From contig NC_053045.1 in the NCBI RefSeq assembly GCF_003473485.1, forward strand, positions 48,960,494 through 49,024,493: 64,000 bases of DNA. Reading direction: 5' to 3'. A model generated the notes under the pieces. That model was not told where the DNA came from, did not search any database, and was given only the letters and a program-made list of their open reading frames with translations. Of this stretch, positions 52,176 to 64,000 are shown piece by piece (the stretch's first letter is position 1; each line of letters starts with the position of its first letter). The position numbers and the translations under genes are program-made. Origin of the DNA: Medicago truncatula. Its lineage: Eukaryota; Streptophyta; Magnoliopsida; Fabales; Fabaceae.

Positions 52176-53790
52176 ATCATTTTAAGTATGCCTTTACGGG
52201 AAAATCTCGTGTGGAAAACTTCTATTTAACTCTTAGTTCCCAAGCTAGTAGTGAATTGCAGAGATATTTTTTCGAGGAAGAAGTTAAGAAGGCAATGTGG
52301 GGGAGTGTGATAGTTTTAAAAGTCTTGTACTGGATGGTGTCAACTTTTGTTCTCTACAAGATTTTTAGCCAGAAATCACAGCAGACGTGTTTAGTTTTTT
52401 CTTGAAATTTTATCGGCATGAGAGGTTGTTCAAAGGATCCAATTATACTTTTATAGCTTTAATTTCAAAAGTGGATAATCCTCCGAGGTTGTTCGATTTT
52501 TATCAAATTTCGTTTGTTGAGTGTATGAACAAATTGTTGATTATGTTGTTGGTCAATAGACTAAATTTGTTTGCTGATGATGTGATATTAGAGACTCAAA
52601 TATGCTTTGTGAAGGGGATACAAAAATTGGATGGTATCCTTGTCGTCAATGAGGTGGTGGACGAGGGTAGAAAGCGTGAGAATGGACTTATTTTGTTCAG
52701 AGTTGATTTTGAAAAGACATGTGATTTTGTTGAATGGAGATATTTGAATGTTGCGATGTCAACACTGTCGAGTTAAGCGGTGTTGATGAATTATGGAATG
52801 CGTGAGTATAAAAACAACTTCAAATCTTGACAATTCTAGTCCAATCAATGAGTTTAAAATGGGGGATGGGGTTGAGGCAATGTGATTCCCTTTCTTTCTT
52901 GCCGTTTTTTATTTTGTTGAAGATTTGAATGGCAGTGTGATCCTCAGTTGAAGTTGGTTTGTATTCAGCTTATCGGTTTGATTCTTGCGAATTTCAGGGC
53001 CTTGAAAACTAATTTAATTCTCTTTGAGATTTTTTTGGGGTTAAAGGTTAATTCTTATGAAAGCTTACTGGTGGGGGTTAATGTCTAAACATCTTGCTTC
53101 GTGGAAGCCTCTGTTGTGCTTAACTAAAAAATTGGTCAAATACCATTTACTCATATTGGCCTTCCAATTGGAGGCAATCCTCATCGATTATGTATTTGGT
53201 AACCTTTGATTGAGCATATCAAGAAGAGGTTATCGAGGTGGAAAAGTATAAATCTCTTAATGGGTGGTCGCTCGATACTTTTGAAATTTGTCTTTTCCTC
53301 GTTGTCGTTTAACTTTTTTTCTATTTGAAGGCTCCCACATGTATAAAAAAAAATCTATTGAATCTTCATTTAAATATGTTTCATAGGACAGAAGTAAGGA
53401 AGCTAAAAAATTTCATCGGATCAAGTAGGATAAGATGTATCTTGATCGACGTAGTGGTAGTTTAGGATTTCAGAGCGCCTGAGGGTTTAATTTATCTTTA
53501 TTAGGTAAATGGTTTTGAAGGTTACATATTGATCTCGACATTGTGGTTTAAGATGTTGGAAACTAGGTATGGGGTGGATGTAGGTCGTGGCAAGGATGGA
53601 TGAAGTTAGGCCTTTGTGTGGTGGAAATATTTGCTTGGTGTTAGACGAGAAGTGGGGTTGGGCATCAGTAATTGGTTTGATGATAATTTGGTGAGAGTGT
53701 GAGAGTAGTGGGTAATGGGAAAATACGTTGTTTTGACAAGTTCCGGGGTTGCTGGGTGGTTTTTATGTAATTGATTTAGATAATATTTCA

Positions 53791-53995
53791 TTTGGGGTTG
53801 ATCTAGTGGTTGACTTGAGATCTTGGAGTGTCCTCCTTTCAAGGTCTAATGTTCGATTCTCTCTGATGCCGATTTCGATGGACAAGTCCATATAGAGCTT
53901 TGCTCTAGCTTTAAGTGAGCCACTGCTAGTGGACGGTGGGATTGGTCCTCTCGAATTAGTGGATTCTTGTATAGGCTACTGAGTTTTTTTTAAAA
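53791..53995 (+). mobile_element. tRNA-derived SINE, best-preserved copy
   Basis: GGGGTTGATCTAGTGGTTGACTT (box A-like) begins near 53794. It is followed by CTTGGAGTGTCCTCCTTTC and TAATGTTCGATTCTCTCTG (box B), a GATGGACAAGTCCA block, and a 3' part GGACGGTGGGATTGGTCCTC ending in a poly-T tract near 53983. It belongs to the same family as 16213 and 16701. Confidence 0.75.
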
Positions 53996-54570
53996 AAAAA
54001 AATTAGAAGAATTTTTGAGTTATCCAGAATCGTTCTGTGTATGTTGAATATACATGTAGGTCAGGGTGAGGTGTTGAAGATGTATGGTGGGGATGGCGTA
54101 GAAGGGTCTTTGCTTGGGAAGATTAGTTGGTGGTAGAGTGTGGTTTTTGTTGGATAATATTTTTTTTTTGTAGAATAGCATTTTTGACAAGAGGGGTTGG
54201 AAATTGATCCGGATGATGGGTACTTAGTCAAATGAGTTTATAATTTACCGGCTCTCGAGGTTGAGGATGGACCTATGACTCATGGATCTTATTTTAAAAA
54301 AAGAAATAGGTTTCTCTGTTTGTTCGGAAGCTCTAAAACAACAAGATTTCAACAAAGGATAATTTATGTCGGAGAGGTATCTTATAGGTTCAGAGTCCCT
54401 TTTTTGCTTGAGAGGTTGTAGGAAAGCAAAAAATGTGAATCATTTGTTTTTTGAGATAACTTGAAACTCGTTGTGGTAGGGCATACTTGGTTCAGAGAAC
54501 ATTAGATGATCATGGAGTTCGAAGGTTGCATTCACTATGTTATAAATGTGGTATTTGTGGTCAAGAATTT

Positions 54571-56816
54571 TATTGGTTAAATATTTCAACAATATAAGAA
54601 AAGAACCACTGTTTTCACTAAAATAGCTATGTCTCATTCAGTTTCATTTTTATCAGATAATACAGAAGCATCATCATTCCAGATCAGGTTATCATAACCA
54701 AAATTTCTTGCAACTGCTTTTGTATTATTTCTTCTGCGGGAAGGACAAAATTTGTCTCCCATCTCAAAGATGTAACTTCGGATCAATGTTAAATGCCATC
54801 CCATGAGAAGTGATTGCATTCGATAACTTATCGAATATTTTATTTGTGTGGTTGATTTATTTTTCTGAAGATTTATTTATGAGCTGCCCTAGGATATTTT
54901 AACATGAAAAATAGGTAACTAAAGGAAAGGTGACAATTAAGTTATGCGACCTTGGAGGATCATTCAATCTAACTAAGGCCCCATGAACAATTTTGCTTCA
55001 AATCTATATGCATGATACGCACCTTTTAGGTTTTGTCTTCCTAAAAGGAATTGTCTCCCAAAGAAAGATCACATGTTTTCAATTATATTAATGAATACTT
55101 AGTATAGAGATTTTTTTAGCACAAATCTATATGCATTTACATGTAGTGTGTGTTCGAACAATGTTGCAAGTGAATTATCACAACCAAAAGCATTTCTCAC
55201 AGCGAAATCAGAAACTTCAATACATTGCTTCTGCATCGCCATGGTTTTCACTGCGATTTTATTGAAATCGAAAGCAGATCCAAAAATTCGTATACATGTA
55301 TTCTAGCTGCTGCACTCACTGCAGAGTTGTTCTTAAATTGAAATTTAAACTTTCATTCAAATCCCCTATTAACATGTCTCTCCAAAATAAATGATTTTTC
55401 ACATAAAAATCACTCTAAAATAAATTAACCCAAAAATATTTTTTTTAACACATCTGCAATAGTGTCTCATAAGAATGTTGCTATGCATTTCAAGATAGTT
55501 CATATAAGGTTTAAGATAACTTGCATTAAATTATAAATATTGACTAAATTTTTTGGGGTTACATTGTATATCTAATATCTTTAGTATGTTTGTCTTAACT
55601 TCTTTTATTAATAAAAAAATATATCATTAGTCTTCTTTTCTTGACAGCAACGTCATTAGTATGTTCTCAAAAGAAATTTTGGTTGACTGAGATTTCAAGA
55701 AGAATCAAATTTTGTGCAATAGATATTGTGATAATATCCTTCCCCACCAAACATTGATTAGCTTGGTATGAACTGGTCTGTTTTGTAGCAATGCTTGCCT
55801 TCCTTCCAACACAATTAATGGATGCTAAATAATAATTTCACTATTTTAAGATGATAAACCATTCATCATTGTTTAATGCATTAATCTGATCATGCAAATG
55901 ATGATGAAACTAGCTATCAAAAATTTGAACTCTTGACCAGAAACATACAACAATAACCAGTGGGCAATTTTATATATGCACCACATGTGAATACTTAGGT
56001 GGAACACAACTATGGTTTTACAAAAAATTGATTTTATGATAAATGAGGTTAAAGTGAAATTATTCAAAAATTTGATATTTTTACTCTGAAAACAAGTTCA
56101 ATGTAAAGCTTGGTATAAAAAATTTAACCAACACAAAAACTGTTTATTACCACTTTTAGTACTTGTTTGCTTTCAAGTTGAATATTTGTCAGAGTGGCAA
56201 TTGGCCCAACACTACAACATGTAACTTCAAGTAAATCACGCAGCTGCTACGCAGATGCAAAAACAAACAGACATTTAGTCAAATTGAAATTTGGAGGTAA
56301 AATCAATTTTGTATGACAGCAACCAAACACTTGTATTTTCACCAAGAGGCATAATCAATTATATTTTGATGCTCTCTGGCGTGAAATCAAACCCTATACT
56401 AACTTTGGTAATTTTTTTGGCACTTATGCCACAATACACATTGCAACTCTATAGTATATTATCCTTACTCTTCCTATGTTCATAATGATAAAATAAGCTA
56501 CTAAAAGTGAGGAACCTATTTGCTCCACAATCTGCCATAGAGTTCAATGACAAAAAGTGGTTCCAAATATGAACCTCACTTGCTATACCAATACAGAGAA
56601 ATAGAAACACCTCCTAAGTGACGATGAGAACAAGGTACATGACTTACCAAAATCGAATTAGATCTCATTTGTTTTCCTGCATTTCTATGATTCTTTTATC
56701 TTCATTCCTTTTGCTTCCGTTGCTTTCTCATAGTAGTATTCTGTGTGCAACCTATGATGGAGAATGATAGAAGATATACTCTTCAATCATCACACGACAG
56801 ACGAAATGAGGGAGCA
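54571..56816. other. Spacer with one coding-like fragment
   Basis: No complete gene. The minus-strand frame 54819-54634 (MGDKFCPSRRRNNTKAVARN, then FGYDNLIWNDDASV) has protein-like composition and may be an exon relic of an unknown gene. The rest is AT-rich; 56300-56400 has MITE-like AAATCAATTTTGTATGACAG and CAACCAAACAC motifs. Confidence 0.35.
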
Positions 56817-59719
56817 TCATTGAACATTGTAATCACGGTGCATACTATTTTGCACAGCCTTCACAGCTGCAACTCTAGCCGCATTTGCTGCTTTATTAGC
56901 TGCAGCTGCTACTTTATTCACCATTTCATCCTTCTTTGACATGCCGTAGGCTTTCTCTGCCGCACAATGAGCATCCTGTTCAAAATTAAATAAGTACTAA
57001 ATATTACATTTCTCATAGGTATTACTTATTATTTGGATAAGCCACTTAATTAAGCGTTTGCAGCATAAATATTTTTCATATAAGTGCTTATGTATAAACT
57101 ATTTTCACAACAAAAGATAAAATAAAGTAAAATTGTTTATATAAGTTATGAAAATAAGCAGAAAAAATATATGATATGTTATATGTTGTTCACAGAAGCT
57201 CTCGCTAACATTCAGGTTTCTTTCTCATTACATTATTTGAATGTCCATCACGAATCATGATGGCAACACCGAAGATACAAGGAAAGCCACAAAACAATAT
57301 ATAATCATGTTTCTGTTTTTAATTCCCTTTAAATTTCTAAAAAGTAATACCTTACAGTAGTTTTTCATATAAGTATCCATTAACATGTATTGATCAATCA
57401 TATATGTGCAAAAAGCCAAAAACGACTATTACCTGGACAGCTTTGAAAACCTTGGCATGGTCTACAGCACATGGAGACCCAATATGACTGTCTTGCTTTT
57501 TAGGGTTATCAAGAATCCCATTCTGCCAGTGACCACACTGTGTTTCCCCGTTTCTGAAAGTGTACATTCCCAGTCCTTGTCTTCTTCCTTCATGCCACGC
57601 ACCCTCATATCGGTGACCATTTTGAAATTGATAAACTCCAAAGCCATGCATCATATCTGCAAAATATTCTCCGGCATATATGTCCCCATTTCTGCAGTAA
57701 TAACAAATATAGAAATTTAAAAATAGCTGTCAAAGCTAATTCCACGGAGATTTTCTTTCAATCATGATAAACTAATTCCACGGAGATTGTTCTTTCAATC
57801 ATGATAAAAAATGCTAATTACAATATACATTGCTAGAAATGTCAATCAAATTGAATAACGAGTTCAAGCTAATAATGATGTAAGATTGAAGAAAACAGCT
57901 TGACCATATTCTTGCACGGATACAGTAACAGATATATCAAGCACATTTACATCACTACAAAGTAACAGATTCAATATTTCAATCCCTTTCCAAGTATTTT
58001 AGCTGGATACAACATATAATACAGATAAAACTGGTTGAGACATTAGATAGTTGGTATGCTTAACAATTCTTCCTATTTAGAAGAAACGAACACATACATG
58101 CAGAGTTTGTTCCATGAAAGCAGAAAAGTACACCAAATATTGAATTTTGGTTAATGAGAAACTAGGCCAATCCTTTAGGCTTTTGAAAATAAATCTTATA
58201 AAATGATTGAACATCAGACTAAAATACAAAAGAAAACATATCATGTGAGCTAGTACAACAGAATGTTGTTAGCATTGTTTGTTTGGCTAGCTATAAAGCA
58301 TAGTAAAGCTAAATCAATATCGCACCTAAACTTGTAAAAGCGATTGGCAAGGTAAATGAATCAAACAGGTGCTTCAACCACAGGTTGTTGAAATTTTGAG
58401 TGAAGTACTGACTTGTAGCATTGATAATTCATATCGAAGACACCAATACTTCAGATTGAATGAATGTCTGGTATCCGACACCGACTTGACATTGACACAA
58501 TTACATCTAATAACTTCCATTATCTAAAACTTTGCCCAAATAAAAGTAAATTCTCTTATGAACACAAAATTGGGTTGAATAAGATGCATACAGAAAATCA
58601 TAGTTAATGAAAAGTCAACAACTTCAATCCAGAAAATCAAAGTCCTGCTGCATCAAACAACCAGAAGTACAATTAACCAAAACAGATAATGTCAAATCTC
58701 TACAGGTTCAAAATTGTATTTTAGTAACAAATTCATGATCAAATTAAAACATCTAATCCAAGTCCACACTTAACAAAGAATCAACAAATAACCATTCTGA
58801 TAATGCTAAGGAACAAGCAAATGTAAACTAAAAAACAAAACACAAAAAAAAGAACTAACCTGAAATGGTAGCGTCCTAATCCATGTTTAACACCCCATTT
58901 AAATTCCCCAACATAATGGCTCCCATCATTGCAAGTATGAACTCCAAACCCATGACACTGACCATTACACCATTCACCAGTATAGACATCACCACCAAAA
59001 AACCTATAAATTCCAATTCCATGCCTCAAACCCTTCCTATACTGTCCACGATACCTACTTCCTCTAGCCCACGTTTCAACACCAAAACCATCATACTTTC
59101 CATCAATCCAATCACCTTCAAATCTTCCACTCATATGAAAATGATAAACACCACTCCCTGAACACTTCCCCTTATGAAACTCACCTTCATAAACATCCCC
59201 ATTGCTATAAACTTGAACCCAAGATCCAGAATTTAAGCTCTTTAACTCCTCATCCTTCGACCCAATTGACCATACAACACGTTGTTGATGAGAATGCGAT
59301 GAAGAAAGCTTATTATTCAACGATCTTGAGAAGAATAGGTTGATAGAAACAAAAAGTGCTGATGAGAAAAGTAGCACAAAGAGAAAATCAAGAAGAGTTG
59401 GACGTGAAAAGAGAAAGTAAAGAGATGTTAAAGATACGAAGATGATGAAATGAAAACGTGTGAGAAGCTTGAAAGATTGAAACTTTGAGGTAAAGGGTAT
59501 TGTAAAAGAAGGTTTGTTTTGATGGGTTTTGTTGTGTGTAGGTGTTTGAGAAGGTGATGATGGAGTGTTGCTTGAGAAGCGTTGTTCATGGTGAAAATGA
59601 TGAGGAGAAGGTGAAGAAAAAGGTGTAACTTGGATTGAGAAATGGGTGAAATCGGAAGAAAGATTGAAGTTTTCTTTTCCGATTTCAGAATCAGATTTGT
59701 TAAAGTGACGCATTAACAT
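56817..59719 (-). CDS. MORN-repeat membrane protein, 425 aa
   Basis: Plant MORN-repeat protein of the group resembling Arabidopsis At1g21920, At1g77660 and At4g17080. Three minus-strand exons: 59719-58860, 57691-57433, 56975-56817. They total 1,278 nt, 425 aa, in frame. Residues 1-80 are a Ser/His/Pro-rich cytosolic head. Two hydrophobic segments follow (about 89-105 and 109-130). From about 177 there are seven clear MORN units plus a degenerate eighth, for example YEGEFHKGKCSGSGVYHF, YRGQYRKGLRHGIGIYRF and YEGAWHEGRRQGLGMYTF. The tail (374-425) is an Ala/Lys-rich helix (NKVAAAANKAANAARVAAVK). MORN repeats bind phospholipids or act as scaffolds. Old automatic annotations call this group 'SET7/9-like', but no SET domain is present. 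The start could also be Met3; the first Met is used. An intron 2 MITE lies at 57022-57205. Confidence 0.9.
57022..57205. mobile_element. MITE relative in MORN gene intron 2
   Basis: It shares AAGTGCTTATGTATAAACTATTTTCACAACAAAAGAT with the kinase-intron element (AAGTGTTAATGTATAAACTA and AACAAAAGATGAAAT there). It begins ATTATTTGGATAAGCCACTTA and ends near AGAAGCTCTCGC. Its ends are degraded. Confidence 0.5.
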
Positions 59720-62666
59720 AACAAGAATGAAAATGGAACTAGTTTGGTTTTTGTATCAGTGTTTTGAGAATATTGATGTTATAATGGTAATGTTTTTGTT
59801 CATGATTTTTTTGTTTGATTCATATAAAACCGGAGCTTAGAAACTGTAGTGTGTGTCTTGTGTATTGAAATTGAAATTGAAAAAACAGACAAAGAAAGAA
59901 ACCTGAGTGCTCTGTTTGGATTTTCTGAAAATAATAAGAGTTTATATAAAATATCAAGTAGGTTGCAACTAGGCAAGTAGCAAAACATGTTGAGGGGTAA
60001 TCATAATCATAAATTATTATGTGCAAGTATCTTTTTATTTATTTTATCTTTTATATTGTTTCTTATAAACATTTTCCTTGTATATTTGTTTCACAAAAAA
60101 TAAAAAATTATAAGATGGATTATAAATTACGATTAAAAGTAAATGGAATAAAATTAATTCCATTTGTTTGAGTAAATAAGTTATTGGCATTGGGTTAACT
60201 CTAATTGACTTTTTTTTTAATTTTTTTTTATAGCTATTTTGCATTTTTTGTGTCAAACAGCTTAATGATATGAATTTCAAACTCTAATTTATACATATTG
60301 CATTGAACTATTATGTCTACTGTCTAGGTAGAGTTGTCTAGCATTGTTAGTATAGAAACAATATGAATAAACAACAAATAAAGAGTGTATTCCTTCAAAA
60401 AGAAAAAGAAAAAAAAAGTGTTTTAAGTTTTTTTTTTTTGAGATAGTAGGTGCATTAAAGGGGTAAATATGTAAAAGCGTAACCACAAAGCTGCGCCCTG
60501 TGGTCGGGTTGCCTCTTATCAATACGCGCGCAAACCGGCGCGGCATATTAACTGTAACTGTCCCATGAGTCATCTTACACGTGGCAAACTACCTCACGTA
60601 CACGTTGCAATCATATCCACCCTTTATATGAAAAGTGTCCGAGTCATCATGGAATGGAACAGTAACATGGTTATGCTAAATTTACGGAAACGCCTCTTTC
60701 CTTTCCTTTTCACCAAGAAACGTAACAAATTGAAAGCCTTCTACAATGGGATTTATTTATCAACAAGATTAGATTTTGTTTTTTATCTTGTTTTGGCTGG
60801 CTAATCATGAAATATCTTTTTTGAAATTATACAAAGTTATAATAATATGTCATATTCCAAACCTCAATTTCATCAATATATTTATATGCATATTTAAAAT
60901 TTATCTTTTACTCTTCATTTAAGCTGACTTTTACTAACCAACTTGTTATAATTGTACAAAATAAAAATAAAAATAAATTTGATGCAATCAAGTGATTTGA
61001 CAATGACATGATACCATTTTTAATTTAATCATGTAGAAGAACAGTGTCAAGTTATTCCATATTAATAAACAAAGATAGTGCGACATCTTAATCAAGATAT
61101 TTGACTACACAACTTAATAATTACGATGACAACATTATAACAGCTAAAATGAGAATCAAATGGGATTCAATGTATAATTAAACATATACTATTAAGTATG
61201 ATAAGAAACATGGGTGAAGCCTCCATGTGTACATGACCAGCGTACATGTTGTTGGTTTGAGTGGTCTTGTTTTGTTCTTATCCATTGTTTGTTTTATGTT
61301 ATGTTATGTTGTGATGGATGACCTTACTTACATTACAAAATTCTTGTCCTTATCCGTTTTGGTTTTCGTTATTTCGGGATAGGGTATATGTATGGCGCCT
61401 CCATATGTCAATATCTATGTCCTTACTAGCTTCTTCTGCAATCAAAATATTGAACAAACAACAAAAAATGCCAATCTATGGAAGTACGACAAAAATAAAA
61501 GATCAGAATCTAGTAGTTTTATAGTTAGATTGCAGAAAATTTCGGCTTTCATTCCATGTTTCCTTTTCATTATCCCTTCAAAAGTTTTTTTGGACAAAAA
61601 TTTCAAAGCCGACGGTTGTAAATTAATTAATTATTTTTGGTGAAAAGAAGGGCACACCTTTCAATTCTTGCACTCACATTTTGACCAAGTAGCTCTCTCT
61701 TATTTGATTTGATTAAACTAGACTGCAATCTTCCAGTTGAGACATTTTTTAAAACCGGTGTTTTACAAGAATTTTCCTCATGTGTTAGTAGCAAGCCTGC
61801 TCCAGAATCACTTCAAACCAAATTATTGTTGCTGTCTTCTTGAATAAGATGCATATTTTTTTTTTTTAATTTACTCACACACAACTTTGAAGTTTCATGT
61901 TTAAACTCTAACGAAGATGTCTAGTCTATCAATATCAACATTGTTGGTTAAGCTTAAGACAAAAAAAATGTGATTATATTATTCATGTTAACAGTCATAA
62001 GTTTACAATTTTGTATTCATATATTGGGTGAGCATATAAAATATTTATGATTTATGTTAAACTCAAACGTCCCCTACATTTGCATTATACACAATTTCAT
62101 TCCATATATATTCTATATCCCTAACCAACAGATTCGTCAAAAATGAGCAATTTGTGTTAACATACAAAATGAGTAATATCAGCATTAAAAAAATAATAAA
62201 TAAAAAAATAGAGCAAGTAATATCAATGTTAGACCACCAAATTTGCATGTGCTATAGCTGGTGAGTTATGCAATCAAACATCCATTTATTTAATCCAAAA
62301 CATCCATTTATTTTGCTTGTAATGACATGTCCAGATCAAAAGGAAATGTAGTTATTTTAGATCTTAACGTAAGTTTACAGTTTTTGGACAGCATACAAAA
62401 GAAACTTGTTTTTTGATCAAATTGCTGAAAATGAACCTCTTAATATTGACATGGGAGGCATATCCTCACCAAATCAACAAGAGATCGAGTGGGTCCCAGT
62501 TCTCCCCAACTTGGGAAACTTGGAAAATAAAACGCTACAGCAAGTTACTACTATTACAAACACAATCCGTTAATTTAAGTACAATATAGATTTGAAGATT
62601 GGCAAACGGAGTAAAAGTTAAGCAATATTTACATATCTGACTCTGCAACTATTAAGCTGATACAAC
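59720..62666. other. Intergenic region between MORN and CCDC97-like genes
   Basis: The first about 250 bases are the MORN gene leader. A local GC-rich block (60480-60560, with CAATACGCGCGCAAACCGGCGCGGC) stands out. The minus-strand 94-codon frame across it has no recognisable domain. The remainder to 62640 is AT-rich without genes; the last few tens of bases are the 3' flank of the CCDC97-like gene. Confidence 0.4.
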
Positions 62667-62969
62667 TTAATCATCAGCAAAATACCTCTCTTCTGCATCA
62701 ATATTGGCCTCCCTCTGCCAATGATCGTCAAGGGTCTCATCATTATCTATTTTAGTGTAATCTACATGTTCATGATCTTCTCCTAATAGAAACTTCTGCT
62801 GCATGATGTAAGTGAATTGATTCATCCGGTCCTCCAACTCTTCTGAAGATAAGGTTGGATCCTGCCTTGCTCTGGCTGGATCAGATGTGCCATTGTTAGT
62901 TACATCATGTCTCATTCGAGCTGGATCAGATGTGCCATTGTCGCTTACATCAGGTTGAGGCACGTGTAT
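62667..62969 (-). CDS. CCDC97/DUF2052-type protein, C-terminal exon (partial)
   Basis: Last exon on the minus strand, from an acceptor (CTACCAGCAG) at about 62970 to TAA at 62667-62669; the rest lies to the right of the window. The core LEDRMNQFTYIMQQKFLLGE followed by HVDYTKIDNDETLDDHW and ending AEERYFADD matches what I recall of the conserved C-terminus of CCDC97 (DUF2052), a protein found with the SF3b splicing complex in animals. Plant function is not established to my knowledge. Just before the core is a two-copy repeat, DNGTSDPARMRHDVT and NNGTSDPARARQDPT, which is polar and probably disordered. An alternative acceptor three bases upstream would add one Gln. Confidence 0.7.
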   Translation of the reverse strand: MHVPQPDVSDNGTSDPARMRHDVTNNGTSDPARARQDPTLSSEELEDRMNQFTYIMQQKFLLGEDHEHVDYTKIDNDETLDDHWQREANIDAEERYFADD

Positions 62970-64000
62970 CTGCTGGTAGCGGAAATAAAAGGAAAGGAAG
63001 AGATGATCAGTCCACAAATCATACAGTTATACCATTATACTTTAACTCCCCAAAGCCCAAAAGATAAGAAACAGTGGATTAAAAAACAACGTAGTTTTAG
63101 CAACCCTCAAACTGTTTATTGCTCACATATCAGTTTACCATGTCATTGATTGCTCCATGTAAGATAGATATAAGATTAAAATACGCAACTAAGTAGATGA
63201 TATTAAATGTAGAAAAAGATCATGCAGTATATTCTAAATGGTCATTTGCAGTTGAGAATATGCAACAGATTTGAATAAGACAGGACTGAAATATAATACA
63301 GTTAAGTTAGATTGTATTCATCAAACAGGACAACTCACAACTACAAACAGAGAAGATGGTGATAATTCTCCTTCCAATGGTTTTCTATGTTTCCAAAACT
63401 AAATCTGAATCCCCCTCCTTTCTAAGTTCAACCTCTTCTACTATTTAATCAAACTTCACTTTCTTTCTAACTATAACCACCCAACTAATTCTATATCCAG
63501 TGACAACTAAATCTATAACTTGATGTGTTCTATCAATTACCCCGTCCCCTTGAAATTCCACCTTGGCAATTGAGAAATCCCTAGGCATTAGAAGCATTAT
63601 GAGAATATATTATACACAGTATGAATTAGTTGTCATTTATTATACTCTTGATATAAAAGGTGGCACTCCTCTGTTTCACAGTGGGTGCAGCTGCGAGCCG
63701 CTGCTTGTTTGACAGACTAATTCCTCTTTGTGCATCTGTCTTAGTAGTAGGGTTGGCAAGAACTACTTCAAACGGGGTCCAAGAACATGAGGCTTTATAT
63801 TGGGGTGGGTAAAACCACAAAACAGATCCAATGGTTCCCCTTCAGATACTACTCTGTATCTCAATAATGCTTGAAACCCAAGTACCTATCCATAGTGTTA
63901 GGATATAGAATAAGAGGAGTGTTATGGACACTCTCTTACACCCACTCTTTTATTAGTTGAAATCCATGTGAGTACCACACTTTTGAAATGAGTCCCACAT
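62970..64000. other. Intron of the CCDC97-like gene and/or repeat DNA
   Basis: No exon could be supported. The segment 63640-63830 has a minus-strand frame without motifs. The final about 100 bases (GAGTGTTATGGACACTCTCTTACACCCACTC and on) resemble one end of a MITE cut by the window edge. Confidence 0.35.

Larger units (their letters stand above)
51700..54570 (+). pseudogene. LINE reverse transcriptase pseudogene
   Basis: Fragments in several frames give the order of a plant L1-type ORF2: FFEEEVKKAMW (about 52265), FKGSNYTFIALISKVDNPP (about 52430), FDFYQISFVECMNKLL (about 52495), FVKGIQKLDGILVVNEVVDE (about 52610), FRVDFEKTCDFVEWRYL (about 52695), a GLRQCDSLS-like block (about 52870), VNSYESLLVGVNV (about 53050), then PIGGNPHRL...IKKRLSRWKS...LMGGRSILLK (about 53165-53290), and a possible zf-RVT remnant to 54480-54560. 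Many stops and shifts separate them, and the active-site YxDD box is lost. A MULE MITE (51800) and a SINE (53791) are inserted into it. Confidence 0.8.

Noticed and set aside
57406-57720. 104-codon plus frame opposite the MORN gene
   Set aside because: It is the antisense shadow of MORN exon 2.
60289-60573. 94-codon minus frame through a GC-rich block
   Set aside because: No domain, low-complexity C-terminal half and no splice or promoter support.

Overview
The window is nuclear DNA of a flowering plant. Genes have GT-AG introns, intergenic DNA is AT-rich, and most of the sequence is transposon debris. The families present (tRNA-derived SINEs with a GGTTCGATTC-like box B, foldback elements with 'ctttaagtt' arms, a multi-kilobase TGTAAC...GTTACA LTR) and the protein sequences suggest a legume of the Medicago/Trifolium type. 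That assignment is inference; no marker gene fixes the species.

Layout. 1-1.5 kb: 3' exons of an unidentified + strand gene. 1.5-10.6 kb: gene-free, with foldback/MITE elements, a hAT-type element and a strongly nested transposon cluster (7.8-10.6 kb). 11.0-13.2 kb: plastid-type beta-amylase (+). 13.9-15.0 kb: LINE remnant (-). 15.7-15.9 kb: two-exon gene for a 55-aa membrane protein (-). 16-18.7 kb: SINEs and a palindromic cluster. 18.75-21.8 kb: receptor-like cytoplasmic kinase of group VII, PBL19-like (-). 23.4-28.3 kb: ten-exon Qb-SNARE NPSN11-type gene (-). 30.9-31.6 kb: secreted FAS1-domain protein (-). 32.1-35.7 kb: 3,580-bp solo-LTR-like element with a 5-bp target duplication. 36.0-37.7 kb: decayed LINE. 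39.6-40.9 kb: ribosomal protein eL43/RPL37A (+). 41.9-44.7 kb: inverted-arm region enclosing an acidic, broken gene-like exon set (+). 47.3-50.7 kb: casein kinase II beta subunit (-). 51-54.6 kb: MITEs and a LINE reverse-transcriptase pseudogene interrupted by a MULE-type MITE and a SINE. 56.8-59.7 kb: MORN-repeat membrane protein (-). 62.7-63.0 kb: last exon of a CCDC97/DUF2052-type protein (-) that continues beyond the window.

The genes are unrelated single-copy loci: starch breakdown, immune signalling, membrane fusion, cell wall, translation, kinase regulation, MORN scaffold and splicing-associated. They do not form an operon or cluster. Exon models were assembled by hand from reading frame, splice sites and recalled family sequence. 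Six of them (beta-amylase, kinase, SNARE, RPL37A, CK2 beta, MORN) close exactly in frame from start to stop.

I found no convincing novel molecular system. The most unusual items are the transposon-in-transposon foldback stack, with two 9-bp target duplications, just upstream of the beta-amylase gene; the large solo LTR; and the acidic exon-duplicated gene remnant held between inverted arms.
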